Below are positions 1-8,890 of a stretch of 64,000 bases of DNA, in pieces. The DNA lies in the NCBI GenBank assembly GCA_964540515.1, contig CAZIMS010000007.1, positions 1 to 64,000 of the forward strand, given 5' to 3'. This DNA is from JAOAGA01 sp964540515. GTDB taxonomy: Bacteria > CALINM01. The notes beneath the pieces are model-generated. The model was not told the DNA's origin and did no database searches. It worked only from the letters and a program-made list of their open reading frames with translations. The translations under genes and the position numbers were made by a program. The first letter of the stretch is position 1. Each line of letters starts with the position of its first letter.

Positions 1-568
1 TTGCTGAAGGGTTTATAGATAAAATATCTTTCTTTGCCTTCTCTAGAGAAAAGTTAGTGAATTTTATGAGATCTATCTTATTAATTAATACCACATCTGT
101 TTTAAAAAAAGTGTTGGGATATTTTTTTGGCTTATCGTCCCCTTCTGTTACAGAAAGAATTACCACCTTAATGTCTTCACCCAAACAAAAATCGCTGGGA
201 CATACAAGATTCCCAACGTTTTCTATTATCAGTAGATCAAGTTTTGAAAGGTCAAAGAAAGTCAAGCCTTCCTTAATCATCCCTGCATCTAAATGACAGG
301 ATCCTTTTGTGTTAAGTTGAACAGAGATGACAGAGGGTTTAGAAAGTCTCTCAGCATCTATGGTATCTTCAATATCACCTACTATTATGCCTATGCGATA
401 GAACTTAGAGAGCCTATTTATCAGACCTTCGAGAAATGTTGTCTTCCCAGCACCAGGAGAGCTGATGAGGTTAAAAACAAATACACCGTTTTGATCAAAT
501 GTCTTTTTTAGTTCTTGAGCTATCTCGTTGTTACCTTTTAGGATTGGATAGACAACCTTAAGCTTCAA
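1..568 (-). CDS. hypB: Hydrogenase nickel incorporation GTPase HypB (3' end cut by window)
   Basis: GTPase that helps load nickel into the [NiFe] hydrogenase large subunit in the cytoplasm, working with HypA. I translated the minus strand directly: the first ~189 residues are present and the reading frame runs off position 1. Visible motifs are the P-loop SPGAGKTT at residues 37-44, the CHLDA segment (the Cys-His metal site of the GTPase domain), the GNLVCP motif and the NKID guanine-specificity motif. There is no His-rich N-terminal nickel store. The start is a TTG at 568 that overlaps the hypA stop; a GGAG Shine-Dalgarno lies just upstream inside hypA, so the two genes look translationally coupled. 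It is the last visible gene of the hya operon. Identity is secure; only the C-terminus is missing. Confidence 0.93.
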   Translation of the reverse strand, partial: MKLKVVYPILKGNNEIAQELKKTFDQNGVFVFNLISSPGAGKTTFLEGLINRLSKFYRIGIIVGDIEDTIDAERLSKPSVISVQLNTKGSCHLDAGMIKEGLTFFDLSKLDLLIIENVGNLVCPSDFCLGEDIKVVILSVTEGDDKPKKYPNTFFKTDVVLINKIDLIKFTNFSLEKAKKDILSINPSA

Positions 569-905
569 TCTTTTCTCCTTCTATTTCTTTTATTTGTAAC
601 TCACAACCTTTCGTAATATAAAGAGAAAGTTTTTGGCATATGGGACAGGTTGCGGTAAGAAAGTTAAGTGTAAATTTTTCATTACAGTGCTCACAAAACC
701 CTTCTATAGGTACTTCTATTATCTCGAAACTGATAGTTAAAAAATCTGACTTGGACAACTCCTTAAGACAAAAACTCAAAGAAGATATATTTATGCCGCT
801 ACCGCTACCGACCTCTATCAAAACCCTTCCTGCTTTTATACCTTCTTTCTTTTCTATCTCTCTGATGGCTTCAATCGTTGATAAGGCTATTGATGCTTCG
901 TGCAT
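558..905 (-). CDS. hypA: Hydrogenase maturation nickel metallochaperone HypA
   Basis: Small zinc-containing nickel chaperone that delivers Ni to the hydrogenase large-subunit precursor together with HypB. The 115-residue length is normal for the family. The N-terminus is Met-His-Glu, the family's nickel-binding start (the Met amine, His2 and neighbours bind Ni). Two CxxC motifs near residues 71-74 and 87-90 form the structural zinc site. The gene overlaps the protease gene upstream by about 35 bases and hypB downstream by 11, consistent with one polycistronic message. No anomalies seen. Confidence 0.96.
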   Translation of the reverse strand: MHEASIALSTIEAIREIEKKEGIKAGRVLIEVGSGSGINISSLSFCLKELSKSDFLTISFEIIEVPIEGFCEHCNEKFTLNFLTATCPICQKLSLYITKGCELQIKEIEGEKIEA

Positions 906-1371
906 TATCTAAACATTTTAATATTAAATCATCTACAAAGGAAATAAATTTTTCCTTTCTGTTAATTAATGTAGTTGTGGGAGGTCCAATAGTTTCTATA
1001 TCTTCTGGCACAATAGCTACAACAAAACACTTAGCTTTACCACCCAACGCCCTTGCTAACTGATATATGTCTTCGATGCCAAAATCATGGAAAGAGGTTA
1101 TCATTTTATCTCTATATGTTACATCATCCATATCAAAGATATAAATAGAGCCCGGAGAATCTTCTATCTTTATTACATCAAGAAAAATAAGATATTCATA
1201 ATCAAAAAAAAGAGGGAGAAGGGAGTGTCCTTTGACACCCCCTTCTAAATAGACTACTTTATTACTACGGGGAGGAGATTTTTTTAATTCTTTGACTATA
1301 TATATTCCGTATCCTTCATCACTTAGAAGCTCATTACCTAAACCAACAACAGCAATCATCTCTTCAAACAA
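871..1371 (-). CDS. hyaD: Hydrogenase maturation endopeptidase (HyaD/HupD family)
   Basis: Protease that removes the C-terminal peptide of the nickel-loaded hydrogenase large subunit, closing the active site. The Rossmann-like core begins GLGNELLSDEG, the family signature. Candidate nickel ligands are Glu19, Asp65 and His95, numbering from the TTG start, matching the Glu/Asp/His triad known for HybD-type proteases. Its substrate is almost certainly HyaB two genes upstream, which carries a 15-residue extension after the CxxC-A-I-H motif. The 166-residue length starts at a TTG at 1371 with AGGA eight bases upstream; an ATG four codons in is an alternative. It overlaps hypA by 35 bases and follows hyaC almost directly. 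Confidence 0.94.
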   Translation of the reverse strand: MFEEMIAVVGLGNELLSDEGYGIYIVKELKKSPPRSNKVVYLEGGVKGHSLLPLFFDYEYLIFLDVIKIEDSPGSIYIFDMDDVTYRDKMITSFHDFGIEDIYQLARALGGKAKCFVVAIVPEDIETIGPPTTTLINRKEKFISFVDDLILKCLDNARSINSLIND

Positions 1372-1376
1372 AAAGG

Positions 1377-1991
1377 TTATCCTACTTTTTTTGTCTCATA
1401 ACCAGTAATAATTGATAAATAATAATCTCGTATCGTTACACCAGTGGAACCTAAATATATGTGTACCATTAACGAAATAGTATAAAAGACCGTTAATATA
1501 AAGTGCCAATATCTCACATATCCAAGTCCACTAAAGAAATCTACTACACCAATAAAGATCTCAGGCTCATAGAGGGCAAATCCTGTAAGAAATTGAGGCA
1601 CAAATACAAGGGGCCAGATAGAGTAAGCTATCTTCTGACCAGGATTGTATTTACCAAAATCTGGTTTAGGTGCCTTAACAAACATGCCCCAGAGATAGTA
1701 CTTTAAGAGTTTAAAAAAAGCAGGTATATCTGATGGTCTAACTATTATGTCAAAGGCCTTTTTTGTAACAAAAAAGTAATAGTATGCCCTCATTACATAA
1801 CACCAAATAATCAACCAAGCGAAGATAAAATGTACATATCTTGCCATTGAGATTGAACCAAACAAGTAAACATAGGCAGGAAAAGCTATCTGAAGCCCTG
1901 TTAAAACAAGTAATATCATTGATATAGCATGTACACCATGGGTAATCCTAACAAAAAGGGGATGTCTGTAATGTCTTATATACTCAGCCAT
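1377..1991 (-). CDS. hyaC: Ni/Fe-hydrogenase b-type cytochrome subunit
   Basis: Di-haem cytochrome b that anchors the periplasmic hydrogenase dimer in the inner membrane and passes electrons to quinone. The 204 residues include about four to five hydrophobic helices. Candidate haem-ligand histidines are visible in the first helix (ITHGVHA), the second (YVHFIF) and the fourth (YWHFILT with MVHIY). It lies 11 bases downstream of hyaB and ends six bases before the maturation protease. The presence of this subunit marks the enzyme as a group 1, respiratory, H2-uptake type rather than a cytoplasmic one. Confidence 0.95.
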   Translation of the reverse strand: MAEYIRHYRHPLFVRITHGVHAISMILLVLTGLQIAFPAYVYLFGSISMARYVHFIFAWLIIWCYVMRAYYYFFVTKKAFDIIVRPSDIPAFFKLLKYYLWGMFVKAPKPDFGKYNPGQKIAYSIWPLVFVPQFLTGFALYEPEIFIGVVDFFSGLGYVRYWHFILTVFYTISLMVHIYLGSTGVTIRDYYLSIITGYETKKVG

Positions 1992-2002
1992 CTTATAGCC
2001 TC

Positions 2003-3562
2003 CTAAAGAACCTTGAATTTTTTAACTTCATTGGTCTCAGGGTGGATTATGTGAATTGCACAGGCCAAACAGGGGTCAAAGGATCTAACAACTCTTACTA
2101 TCTCTATAGGGTTTTCTGGATCTGCCACTGGTGTACCTATTAGAGCTTGTTCAATTACACCTTTCACACCCTTCTCATCGGCAGGGCCACAGTTCCATGT
2201 TGAAGGAACAACACACTGGTATCTTTCAATCTTGTGGTCTTTAATCTTAATCCAGTGACCTAAGGCACCTCTCTGGGCTTCTGTAAGACCATAACCTTCA
2301 CCTACCTTTGGCACTTCATATTTGTTCCAGCAAGGCTTGTCAGGATTTAACTGAACTAACCATTCTTCAGTTTTATCAGCAATAATCTTTAACTCTAAAG
2401 CCCTCGAAGCATGTCTTCCTAAAACAGAGAACAGTACCGACACATCTGCATTTAATGACTTTAATGTGTTATTTATCAGATTTGATACCTCAGGTCTCTT
2501 TCCAGAGAGATGAGTTACTGCCATTCTTGCTAAAGGACCAACCTCCATAGCATTAGCATCATATCTTGAAGCCTTAACCCATGTATAGGCATTAGCTTTG
2601 TTTGGATCTGCTACAGTTTCGCCTTCAAAGGGATGGAGATTAGACTTTGAAGAATATTTTGCATAGAAAACATCTTCTTTAATCTTTTTCTGATCAAGAT
2701 CTTCTAACTTTCCGTTTATGAAGGCCCCTGGGATATGGTAAGTATCTGTTCCTTCGTTGTTTAACTCAAATATACCATAGGCGAGAAGATTTTTATGACC
2801 CGCACCAATCTTAAACCACTGTGGATAAGCCTTAGCAACAGCTATAACATCTGGTATATAGCAAGTGTCAATAAACTCTTTTATTCTTCTTAATCTATAC
2901 AGATAAGAAGCTATTCTTTCAGCATTAACGGTTTCTGCAACACCACCTGGTACTATACCAGTTACATGGGGCATCTTGCCACCCCAGATAGCTATCATCT
3001 CCTGGGCTGTTCTTGCTATCTCAAAGGCTTTTACATAGTGAGAGATAGCTGTTAAGTTTAAGTCTTTGTCCTTAATGTAATCTCCCTTGTATCTTGGCAA
3101 AAAGGGTGCTCCTGCTGTCTTGCTACCAGAGGCTACCTCCTTTTTCACCCACTCCCTAATATTAATCATAGTAGCATCGTTACCTTTATAATCAAGTATT
3201 GCTGTAATATCAACGAAATCAAGGGCTGCAAGATGATAAAAATGGAGTATATGGGAATGTAATAAGTTACCAGCTGCCATTAAATTTCTAATTATCCTTC
3301 CGTTGTCTGGTGGATTGATATTGAAGGCATCATCTAATGCTTTAACAGAGGCCATTGCATGTCCTACTGGGCATACACCACAAATCCTCTGGGTAACATT
3401 AACTGCATCTTGTGGGTCTCTCCCCTGAAGGATTAACTCCCAACCTCTAAACATATCGCCACGTGATCTGGCATCTTTTACCTTACCACCTTCTACCACC
3501 ACTTCAACTGAGTAGTGTCCCTCAATCCTTGTGATTGGATCTATAATAATTTTCTTAGCCAT
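2003..3562 (-). CDS. hyaB: [NiFe] hydrogenase large (catalytic) subunit
   Basis: Carries the Ni-Fe(CN)2CO centre that splits H2. The N-terminal CxxC is in RICGVCPVGHA (Cys61, Cys64) and the C-terminal one in DPCLACAIH (Cys498, Cys501, His504), giving the four nickel ligands. The predicted HyaD cleavage is after His504, removing 15 residues. The 519-residue length is slightly shorter than the usual ~570-600 of group 1 enzymes. The product is exported by riding with the Tat signal of HyaA, as it has no signal of its own. It starts one base after hyaA stops, so the subunits are made in coupled fashion. Group 1 assignment rests on the cytochrome b partner and motif type. Confidence 0.98.
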   Translation of the reverse strand: MAKKIIIDPITRIEGHYSVEVVVEGGKVKDARSRGDMFRGWELILQGRDPQDAVNVTQRICGVCPVGHAMASVKALDDAFNINPPDNGRIIRNLMAAGNLLHSHILHFYHLAALDFVDITAILDYKGNDATMINIREWVKKEVASGSKTAGAPFLPRYKGDYIKDKDLNLTAISHYVKAFEIARTAQEMIAIWGGKMPHVTGIVPGGVAETVNAERIASYLYRLRRIKEFIDTCYIPDVIAVAKAYPQWFKIGAGHKNLLAYGIFELNNEGTDTYHIPGAFINGKLEDLDQKKIKEDVFYAKYSSKSNLHPFEGETVADPNKANAYTWVKASRYDANAMEVGPLARMAVTHLSGKRPEVSNLINNTLKSLNADVSVLFSVLGRHASRALELKIIADKTEEWLVQLNPDKPCWNKYEVPKVGEGYGLTEAQRGALGHWIKIKDHKIERYQCVVPSTWNCGPADEKGVKGVIEQALIGTPVADPENPIEIVRVVRSFDPCLACAIHIIHPETNEVKKFKVL

Positions 3563-4627
3563 TTATTTTTCCTCCTTAACATTTTCTCTCTGACTTTTCT
3601 TCTTTGAGCTTACAACCCTACCTATTGCATGTGCAATTATTCCACCTAAGGTAGCAGCTCCAACAATTGTTCCAAACTTATCTGCTTTTATCTTAAGACC
3701 AGGAATACCAGGAACCTTTGCCTCTGGCAATCTCATATACATACCATTGCCAGTAGAACCAATAAAGCTCTCAGCAGCACAGCCTATACAGGGTGAACCA
3801 CCTCTAATGGGCCAGTTAACACCTGTATTCCACTGATGGTTGCCACAGTCATTATATGTAATGGGTCCCTTACACCCAATAAGATACATACACTTTTTCT
3901 CTCCAAAACCCTTCGCAAAGTCTCCTCTCTCAAAAAATGGTCTCATTTCACAGTTGTCATGTATTAATCTACCAAAGAAGACAAGAGGTCTTCTCTTTGA
4001 ATCTAGGGATGGAACACCAAATAACTTAAGATGTGCAAGAAGACCAACTAAATGATGTGGTCTTGCTGGACAGCCAGGTAGATTAACAAGTTTTGAAGTT
4101 CCAATTATCTCTGAAACAGGTTTTGCTCCTGTTGGATTAGGTTCAGCTGCAGGAATACCACCCCAAGTTGCACAGGTACCTAAAGCAACTACATATTGAG
4201 CTTTCTCTCCTAATTTTTTAACCCATTCTAAGCAGGTTATAGGTTTTCCACTCTCATCTTCACCAATAGTACAGTAAATACCATTATCTTTTGTTGGAAT
4301 AGAGCCTTCTACAACCAGAATAAACTTTTCATCTGATTTTAAAGCATCAAAAAGAATATCCATACACTGATGACCAGATGATGCCATTACTGTTTGATGA
4401 AATCTCAAACTTATTATATCTGTCACAATATCTGGGACAGTTGGAGAAAATGTGTTAAGTAGTGATTCAGAACAACCTGCATCATTTTGTCCTTGAATCC
4501 AGATTACAGGAATATTTTTGTTTTGCTTTTCAATAGCTTCCGCTACTTTGGTTAGGAACCCCTGTGACATAATAGCGGCACTGGCTCCACCTAAAACTTT
4601 CAGAAAATCTCGCCTTGAAAAATTCAT
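3563..4627 (-). CDS. hyaA: [NiFe] hydrogenase small subunit with Tat signal; Asp in a proximal-cluster ligand position
   Basis: Electron-transfer subunit carrying three Fe-S clusters. The N-terminus is a Tat signal (SRRDFLK, then a short hydrophobic run); the C-terminus has a hydrophobic helix near residues 320-340 that would dock on HyaC, followed by a charged tail. Cluster ligands can be followed: GTCATWGG and LPGCPARPHH for the proximal cluster and distal His, DNCEMR, KKCMY and IGCKGP for the distal cluster, NDCGNH and PCIGC for the medial 3Fe-4S cluster. The oddity is the first proximal motif, which reads GQNDAGCSES: the first Cys of the usual CTGC is an Asp (GAT codon, read directly). 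A strong AAGGAGGG Shine-Dalgarno precedes the ATG. Confidence 0.97.
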   Translation of the reverse strand: MNFSRRDFLKVLGGASAAIMSQGFLTKVAEAIEKQNKNIPVIWIQGQNDAGCSESLLNTFSPTVPDIVTDIISLRFHQTVMASSGHQCMDILFDALKSDEKFILVVEGSIPTKDNGIYCTIGEDESGKPITCLEWVKKLGEKAQYVVALGTCATWGGIPAAEPNPTGAKPVSEIIGTSKLVNLPGCPARPHHLVGLLAHLKLFGVPSLDSKRRPLVFFGRLIHDNCEMRPFFERGDFAKGFGEKKCMYLIGCKGPITYNDCGNHQWNTGVNWPIRGGSPCIGCAAESFIGSTGNGMYMRLPEAKVPGIPGLKIKADKFGTIVGAATLGGIIAHAIGRVVSSKKKSQRENVKEEK

Positions 4628-4709
4628 CTATCCCTCCTTGTTTTCAAAAATTAACAGTGCTTACAAACAAAAAAAATGCCAACTTTAAAAAAACTTTATA
4701 AATCAGGGA

Positions 4710-4737
4710 ATTATAATAATGTAGCTATAAATGACAG
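4710..4737 (-). promoter_or_regulatory. Candidate sigma-70 promoter of the hya-hyp operon
   Basis: Read on the minus strand: CTGTCA (-35, four of six consensus positions), a 16-base spacer and a perfect TATAAT (-10). Transcription would start near 4702, giving a leader of about 75 bases before hyaA. Prediction by eye only. Confidence 0.5.
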
Positions 4738-4774
4738 GGTTGATGGTGTTATATTTGAAAGACAACAATGTAAG

Positions 4775-4794
4775 AGAAAAATTACAGTGTAATT
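4775..4794 (-). terminator. Weak hairpin upstream of hyaA
   Basis: A perfect palindrome AATTAC-ACT-GTAATT followed on the minus strand by a short T-run, 17 bases after the dut stop codon. The stem is pure AT except two pairs, so it would be a feeble terminator; it is the only candidate separating dut from hyaA. Confidence 0.3.
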
Positions 4795-4810
4795 AGTTTG
4801 TTACACAAGA

Positions 4811-5260
4811 TTAAAAGCCTGTGTGACCAAAACCACCAGAATCTCTTTTAGTCTCATTAAGGTTATCAGTCTCAATGATTTTTGCTCTAATAACTTCTTT
4901 TATTACCATCTGTGCAACTCTATCCCCTCTATTAATCTTATAGGGCTTGTTACTTAAGTTAACAAGTATTATTTTAACCTCACCTCGATAATCAGCATCT
5001 ATAGTACCTGGAGAGTTTAAGACAGTAATTCCATGTTTTATTGCAAGCCCACTTCTTGGTCTTATCTCACCCTCATACCCCTCTGGTATCTCAAAAATAA
5101 GTCCTGTAGAAATTAATACTCTCTCCAATGGCTTTATCTCAATAGAACTATCAATATCGGCATAAAGGTCCATTCCACTGGCAGAGTCAGTCATATAGGT
5201 TGGAAGTGGTATATCATTAAAGTTTCTAATCTTTTTTACTTTAATGGGGATCTCTTTCAT
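4811..5260 (-). CDS. dut: dUTP diphosphatase
   Basis: Hydrolyses dUTP to dUMP and pyrophosphate, keeping uracil out of DNA and feeding dTMP synthesis. All five motifs of the trimeric dUTPase family are visible in 149 residues: SGMDLYA, RPRSGLA, GTIDADYRGE with the catalytic Asp and the uracil-binding Tyr region, RGDRVAQM, and the C-terminal arm RDSGGFGHTGF. The length is typical. The start overlaps the stop of the M16 protease gene (ATGA), so it is the last gene of a pnp-M16-dut chain, a neighbourhood common in several bacterial phyla. Confidence 0.97.
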   Translation of the reverse strand: MKEIPIKVKKIRNFNDIPLPTYMTDSASGMDLYADIDSSIEIKPLERVLISTGLIFEIPEGYEGEIRPRSGLAIKHGITVLNSPGTIDADYRGEVKIILVNLSNKPYKINRGDRVAQMVIKEVIRAKIIETDNLNETKRDSGGFGHTGF

Positions 5261-6498
5261 TTGGGAGTTATGGTAACTATCTTGGCTTTATCGAAAATTA
5301 AGTATTCATTAGCAACCCTAACAATATCATCAAGAGTAACTTGATAGATCTTTTCAAGCTCCTTCTCTAATGGTATATACTCATTGTGATACATCTCCAC
5401 TTTAGCATTATAAGAGAACCGGGCATCGCTACTATCTTGAGAAAGCATTATGTATCCTTTTATCTGTTCTTTTGTATGCTTTAGTTCTGATTCACTAATC
5501 TTGCCATTTTTAAATCTATCTAAAATCTCTTTAACCTTATCAAGACAAAAGTTATTATTTTTAGGGGCTGTAGCATAAAAGACCTCCAAAAAACCAGTGT
5601 CTTGATAGGACTGTGTGAGAGAAAAGACAGAGTAGGCATAACCTGTTTTTTCTCTAAGTTCTTGAAAGAGATAGGAGCTCATGCTGCTACCTAAGATAGA
5701 GTTCAAAACTCTTATAGGATAATAATCGGCGCTATATCTTGAAACAGTCTTGAAACCAATTGCAGTGTTTGTCTGATAAAGCTGATCCTTTTTTATTGAA
5801 ATATTTTGACCTTCGCTACAACTTTTTCTTTCTGGAAAATTAATCTTTTTAGAAGGCCTATAACCAAAATAATATTTAGCCTTTTCAAAAAAATCATCCC
5901 ACCTTAAGTTACCTGCAGCAGCAATAATTATCCTATCATTAAGATAAAAATTGTCTATAAAACTTAAAATTTTCTCTCTATTAAAATTTTTAACAGTCTC
6001 TTCTGTACCAAGAATTGAAAAGCCCAGACTCTCTTTACCAAAAAGGGCTTCTAAGAGTAAGTCATGTATTACATCATCAGGAGTATCGTTAACCATCCCA
6101 ATTTCTTGAACAACTACAGTCTTCTCTTTATCTAACTCTTCTTCTTTTATCGTTGAATTAAGGAAAATATCAGATAACACATCAAGGGCAAGTTCAAGTT
6201 TATCTTGAACGACTTTTACATAATAACAGGTGTACTCTTTATTAGTATAGGCATTTATAATCCCACCTACACCATCAATCTCCTTGGAGATATCAAGACT
6301 TGATCTTCTCTCTGTACCTTTAAAGAGCATATGTTCGGTAAAGTGGGCGATACCTCTATCTGAGGAAGGTTCATCTCGACTGCCACAGAAGACAAAGATA
6401 CCTACTGTAATGGAGTTAAAGCCAGGTATTTCTTCACCGATTACTCTTATACCATTGGGAAGAATCTTTTTGTGATAACCTTTACTCCTCGCTCTCAC
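5257..6498 (-). CDS. M16 family zinc metallopeptidase (processing-peptidase-like)
   Basis: Insulinase/processing-peptidase family enzyme. The inverted zinc motif HFTEH (HxxEH) lies near residue 48, with the downstream acidic ligand expected in the VVVQEIGMVND segment. The 413 residues match a single-unit M16B protein, with the active N-terminal half and the substrate-holding C-terminal half. No signal peptide, so cytoplasmic. The start is a GTG at 6498 with AAGAGG six bases upstream inside the end of pnp; the two genes overlap by 17 bases. The physiological substrate is not known for this group; the pnp and dut neighbours recur in many genomes without explaining it. Confidence 0.92.
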   Translation of the reverse strand: MRARSKGYHKKILPNGIRVIGEEIPGFNSITVGIFVFCGSRDEPSSDRGIAHFTEHMLFKGTERRSSLDISKEIDGVGGIINAYTNKEYTCYYVKVVQDKLELALDVLSDIFLNSTIKEEELDKEKTVVVQEIGMVNDTPDDVIHDLLLEALFGKESLGFSILGTEETVKNFNREKILSFIDNFYLNDRIIIAAAGNLRWDDFFEKAKYYFGYRPSKKINFPERKSCSEGQNISIKKDQLYQTNTAIGFKTVSRYSADYYPIRVLNSILGSSMSSYLFQELREKTGYAYSVFSLTQSYQDTGFLEVFYATAPKNNNFCLDKVKEILDRFKNGKISESELKHTKEQIKGYIMLSQDSSDARFSYNAKVEMYHNEYIPLEKELEKIYQVTLDDIVRVANEYLIFDKAKIVTITPK

Positions 6499-8572
6499 CG
6501 AGAGCCTCTTTTCTACTTAGCTTAATCTTGCCTTGAGAATCGATATCTATAACTTTAACAAGAACTTCATCGCCTTCTTTCAAAAGGTCCGATACATTTT
6601 TTATCCTCTTGCGAGATATCTGAGATATATGGAGTAATCCATCTACGCCCTGAGCTAACTGAACAAAGGCCCCAAAATCAACAATTCTCATTACTTTACC
6701 TAAATATATCTCGCCCACCTGTGGCTCAAAAGTAAATCTCTTTATTAAATTTATTGCCTTTTCAGCAGACTCTCTATTGTTTGAGAATACATTAACAGTA
6801 CCATCGTCGTTTATATCTATATTTACACCTGTTTGATCAATAATACTTCTGATATTCTTTCCACCAGGGCCAATGAGATCTTTGATCTTCTCTGTCTTTA
6901 TCTTAAGATTATAAACACGAGGCGCATACTCAGAAAGCTGTGCTCTTGGAACTGAAATGGATGCCTTCATTATAGAAAGAATATGCAACCTTCCTCTTCT
7001 CGCCTGTTCTAAAGCTTGAGATAGAATATCGCGGGTAACACCAGTAATTTTTATATCCATCTGAACAGCAGTTATGGCTGATTCAGTACCGCAGACCTTA
7101 AAATCCATATCACCAATATGGTCCTCATCGCCAAGAATATCACTTAATACTATAAATTTATCGCCTTCTTTCATTAAACCCATAGCGATTCCAGCAACAT
7201 GTTCTTTAATGGGTACTCCAGCATCCATTAGGGACAAAGAACCGCCACATACGGAGGCCATTGAAGAGGAACCGTTTGATTCCAAAATATCAGAGACAAC
7301 TCTTATCGTATAAGGAAAATCCTTATCAGAAGGTATAACAGGAACTAATGCCTTCTCTGCTAAGAAACCATGTCCAATCTCTCTTCTTCCAGGTGACCTT
7401 AAAGGCTTAATCTCTCCAGTACAAAAGGGGAAAAAATTATAGTGGAGCATAAAAGATTTAAAATGCTCTCCCATAAGCTCATCTATCTTCTGCTCATCAT
7501 CAGCAGTTCCTAAGGTAGTAATTACAAGTGCCTGCGTCTCCCCTCTCGTAAATACAGCAGAACCATGTGTCCGAGGTAAAACCCCCACATCACAGGTAAT
7601 CTTTCTTATATCCTCTGGAGCTCTTCCATCAATCCTTCTACCTGTCTCAAAAATGTGCTTTCGAATGACTGTCTTTTCTGCCTTTTCTATGGCAAAATTA
7701 ACCCATAAATCCACATTTGGCGCATCAAACTGTGACTTAACATCATTTATTATAGTGCTCGACAGCTCAGAAAGAGCTTTTCTTCTTTCCTGCTTATGAG
7801 GATTAAAAACTCTCTCTTTAAAAGCAGATTCATATTTTTCCAGTACATATTTCTCTATATCATCCACAACCTGAGGTAAGGAAAAATCTGTTTTTTTAAC
7901 ACCTATCTCTTTTACAAAATCAGACTGAAAACTTGCAATCTTTTTGATCTCATCATGAGCTAAATCTAAGGCCTTGATAAAATCATCTTCCTTTACAAAA
8001 TCTGCCTTTCCTTCAACCATAACTATAGCCTCTTCTGTACCAGCAACTACTATATCAAGTATACTTTTCTCGAGCTCACCTCTAGATGGATTTATTACAA
8101 ACTCACCTTCTATAAGCCCTACTCTTACAGCACCAACAGGACCTTTAAAAGGTGCTCCTGAGAGCTCAAGGGCAAAGGATGCTCCTATCATTGCCAAAAC
8201 ATCTGGGTCATTTTCCTGATCTATTGATAAAACAGTAGCAATTATCTGAACCTCATTAAAAAAACCTTTAGGGAAAAGAGGTCTGATAGGCCTATCAATC
8301 AATCTCGAAACAAGAATCTCCCTCTCACTCTGCTTACCTTCTCTCTTAAAAAAGCCACCAGGTATTTTTCCTGCTGCATAAGTTTTTTCTATGTAATCGC
8401 AAACAAGAGGTAAAAAATCCACCTCTTCTCTGGGCTTATCAGAAATAACTGCGGTTACTAAAACAACAGTCTCCCCCATCTGAACTAAGCAGGAACCAGA
8501 GGCCTGCTTGGCAAGATAACCTGTTGATAGAACAATATCTTTCTTACCGACTAAGACACTTTTTTTATACAT
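6482..8572 (-). CDS. pnp: Polyribonucleotide nucleotidyltransferase (PNPase)
   Basis: Phosphorolytic 3'-5' exoribonuclease of the degradosome. The 696 residues hold two RNase PH-like cores, the second containing the catalytic region around GDEDHIGDMDFKVCGTE, then a KH domain (IGPGGKNIRSI near 560) and an S1 domain (GEIYLGKVMRIVDFGAFV near 625). The order and length are standard. It follows rpsO by 48 bases, the classic rpsO-pnp pairing. No hairpin that would clearly serve as an RNase III autoregulation site is evident in that gap. A second RNA-decay enzyme, RNase Y, is encoded 10 kb away in this window. Confidence 0.98.
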   Translation of the reverse strand: MYKKSVLVGKKDIVLSTGYLAKQASGSCLVQMGETVVLVTAVISDKPREEVDFLPLVCDYIEKTYAAGKIPGGFFKREGKQSEREILVSRLIDRPIRPLFPKGFFNEVQIIATVLSIDQENDPDVLAMIGASFALELSGAPFKGPVGAVRVGLIEGEFVINPSRGELEKSILDIVVAGTEEAIVMVEGKADFVKEDDFIKALDLAHDEIKKIASFQSDFVKEIGVKKTDFSLPQVVDDIEKYVLEKYESAFKERVFNPHKQERRKALSELSSTIINDVKSQFDAPNVDLWVNFAIEKAEKTVIRKHIFETGRRIDGRAPEDIRKITCDVGVLPRTHGSAVFTRGETQALVITTLGTADDEQKIDELMGEHFKSFMLHYNFFPFCTGEIKPLRSPGRREIGHGFLAEKALVPVIPSDKDFPYTIRVVSDILESNGSSSMASVCGGSLSLMDAGVPIKEHVAGIAMGLMKEGDKFIVLSDILGDEDHIGDMDFKVCGTESAITAVQMDIKITGVTRDILSQALEQARRGRLHILSIMKASISVPRAQLSEYAPRVYNLKIKTEKIKDLIGPGGKNIRSIIDQTGVNIDINDDGTVNVFSNNRESAEKAINLIKRFTFEPQVGEIYLGKVMRIVDFGAFVQLAQGVDGLLHISQISRKRIKNVSDLLKEGDEVLVKVIDIDSQGKIKLSRKEALGESEE

Positions 8573-8620
8573 TTACATTCCCTTTATTTTTTATAAGATT
8601 ATCAAAATTGGATGATATTC

Positions 8621-8890
8621 TTACTTTCTTAAACCAAGCTTATTAATAATTTCTTTGTACCTTGGAAAATCATTTTCTTTTAGGTACTCAAGATGTTTTC
8701 TTCTTTGATTAACCAATTTTAAAAGTCCTCTACGGCTGCTATAATCCTTCTTATGAACCTTGAAATGCTCGGTTAAATAGTTAATCCTTTCAGTAAGAAT
8801 AGCTATCTGGACCTCAGGAGATCCAGTATCTCCATCAAATCTCTTAAACTTCTCAATAAGCTCTTTCTTTGTATCTTTGCTTAAAGCCAT
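8621..8890 (-). CDS. rpsO: 30S ribosomal protein S15
   Basis: Primary 16S rRNA-binding protein of the 30S platform. The 89-residue length is exact for the family, with the GDTGSPEVQIA and LTEHFKVHKKDYSSRRGLLKLV segments (split here) that bracket the rRNA-binding helices and the LVNQRRKHLEYL helix. It starts with ATG behind a perfect AAGGAGG at 8898-8904. It heads the rpsO-pnp-M16-dut transcript from the promoter called at 8928-8956. Confidence 0.98.
   Translation of the reverse strand: MALSKDTKKELIEKFKRFDGDTGSPEVQIAILTERINYLTEHFKVHKKDYSSRRGLLKLVNQRRKHLEYLKENDFPRYKEIINKLGLRK

Noticed and set aside
4667..4682. Sigma-54-like site upstream of hyaA (TTGGCA, T-run, TTGT on the minus strand)
   Set aside because: The -12 half reads GT rather than GC, and the T-tract makes a chance match likely; the sigma-70 candidate at 4710-4737 is better.
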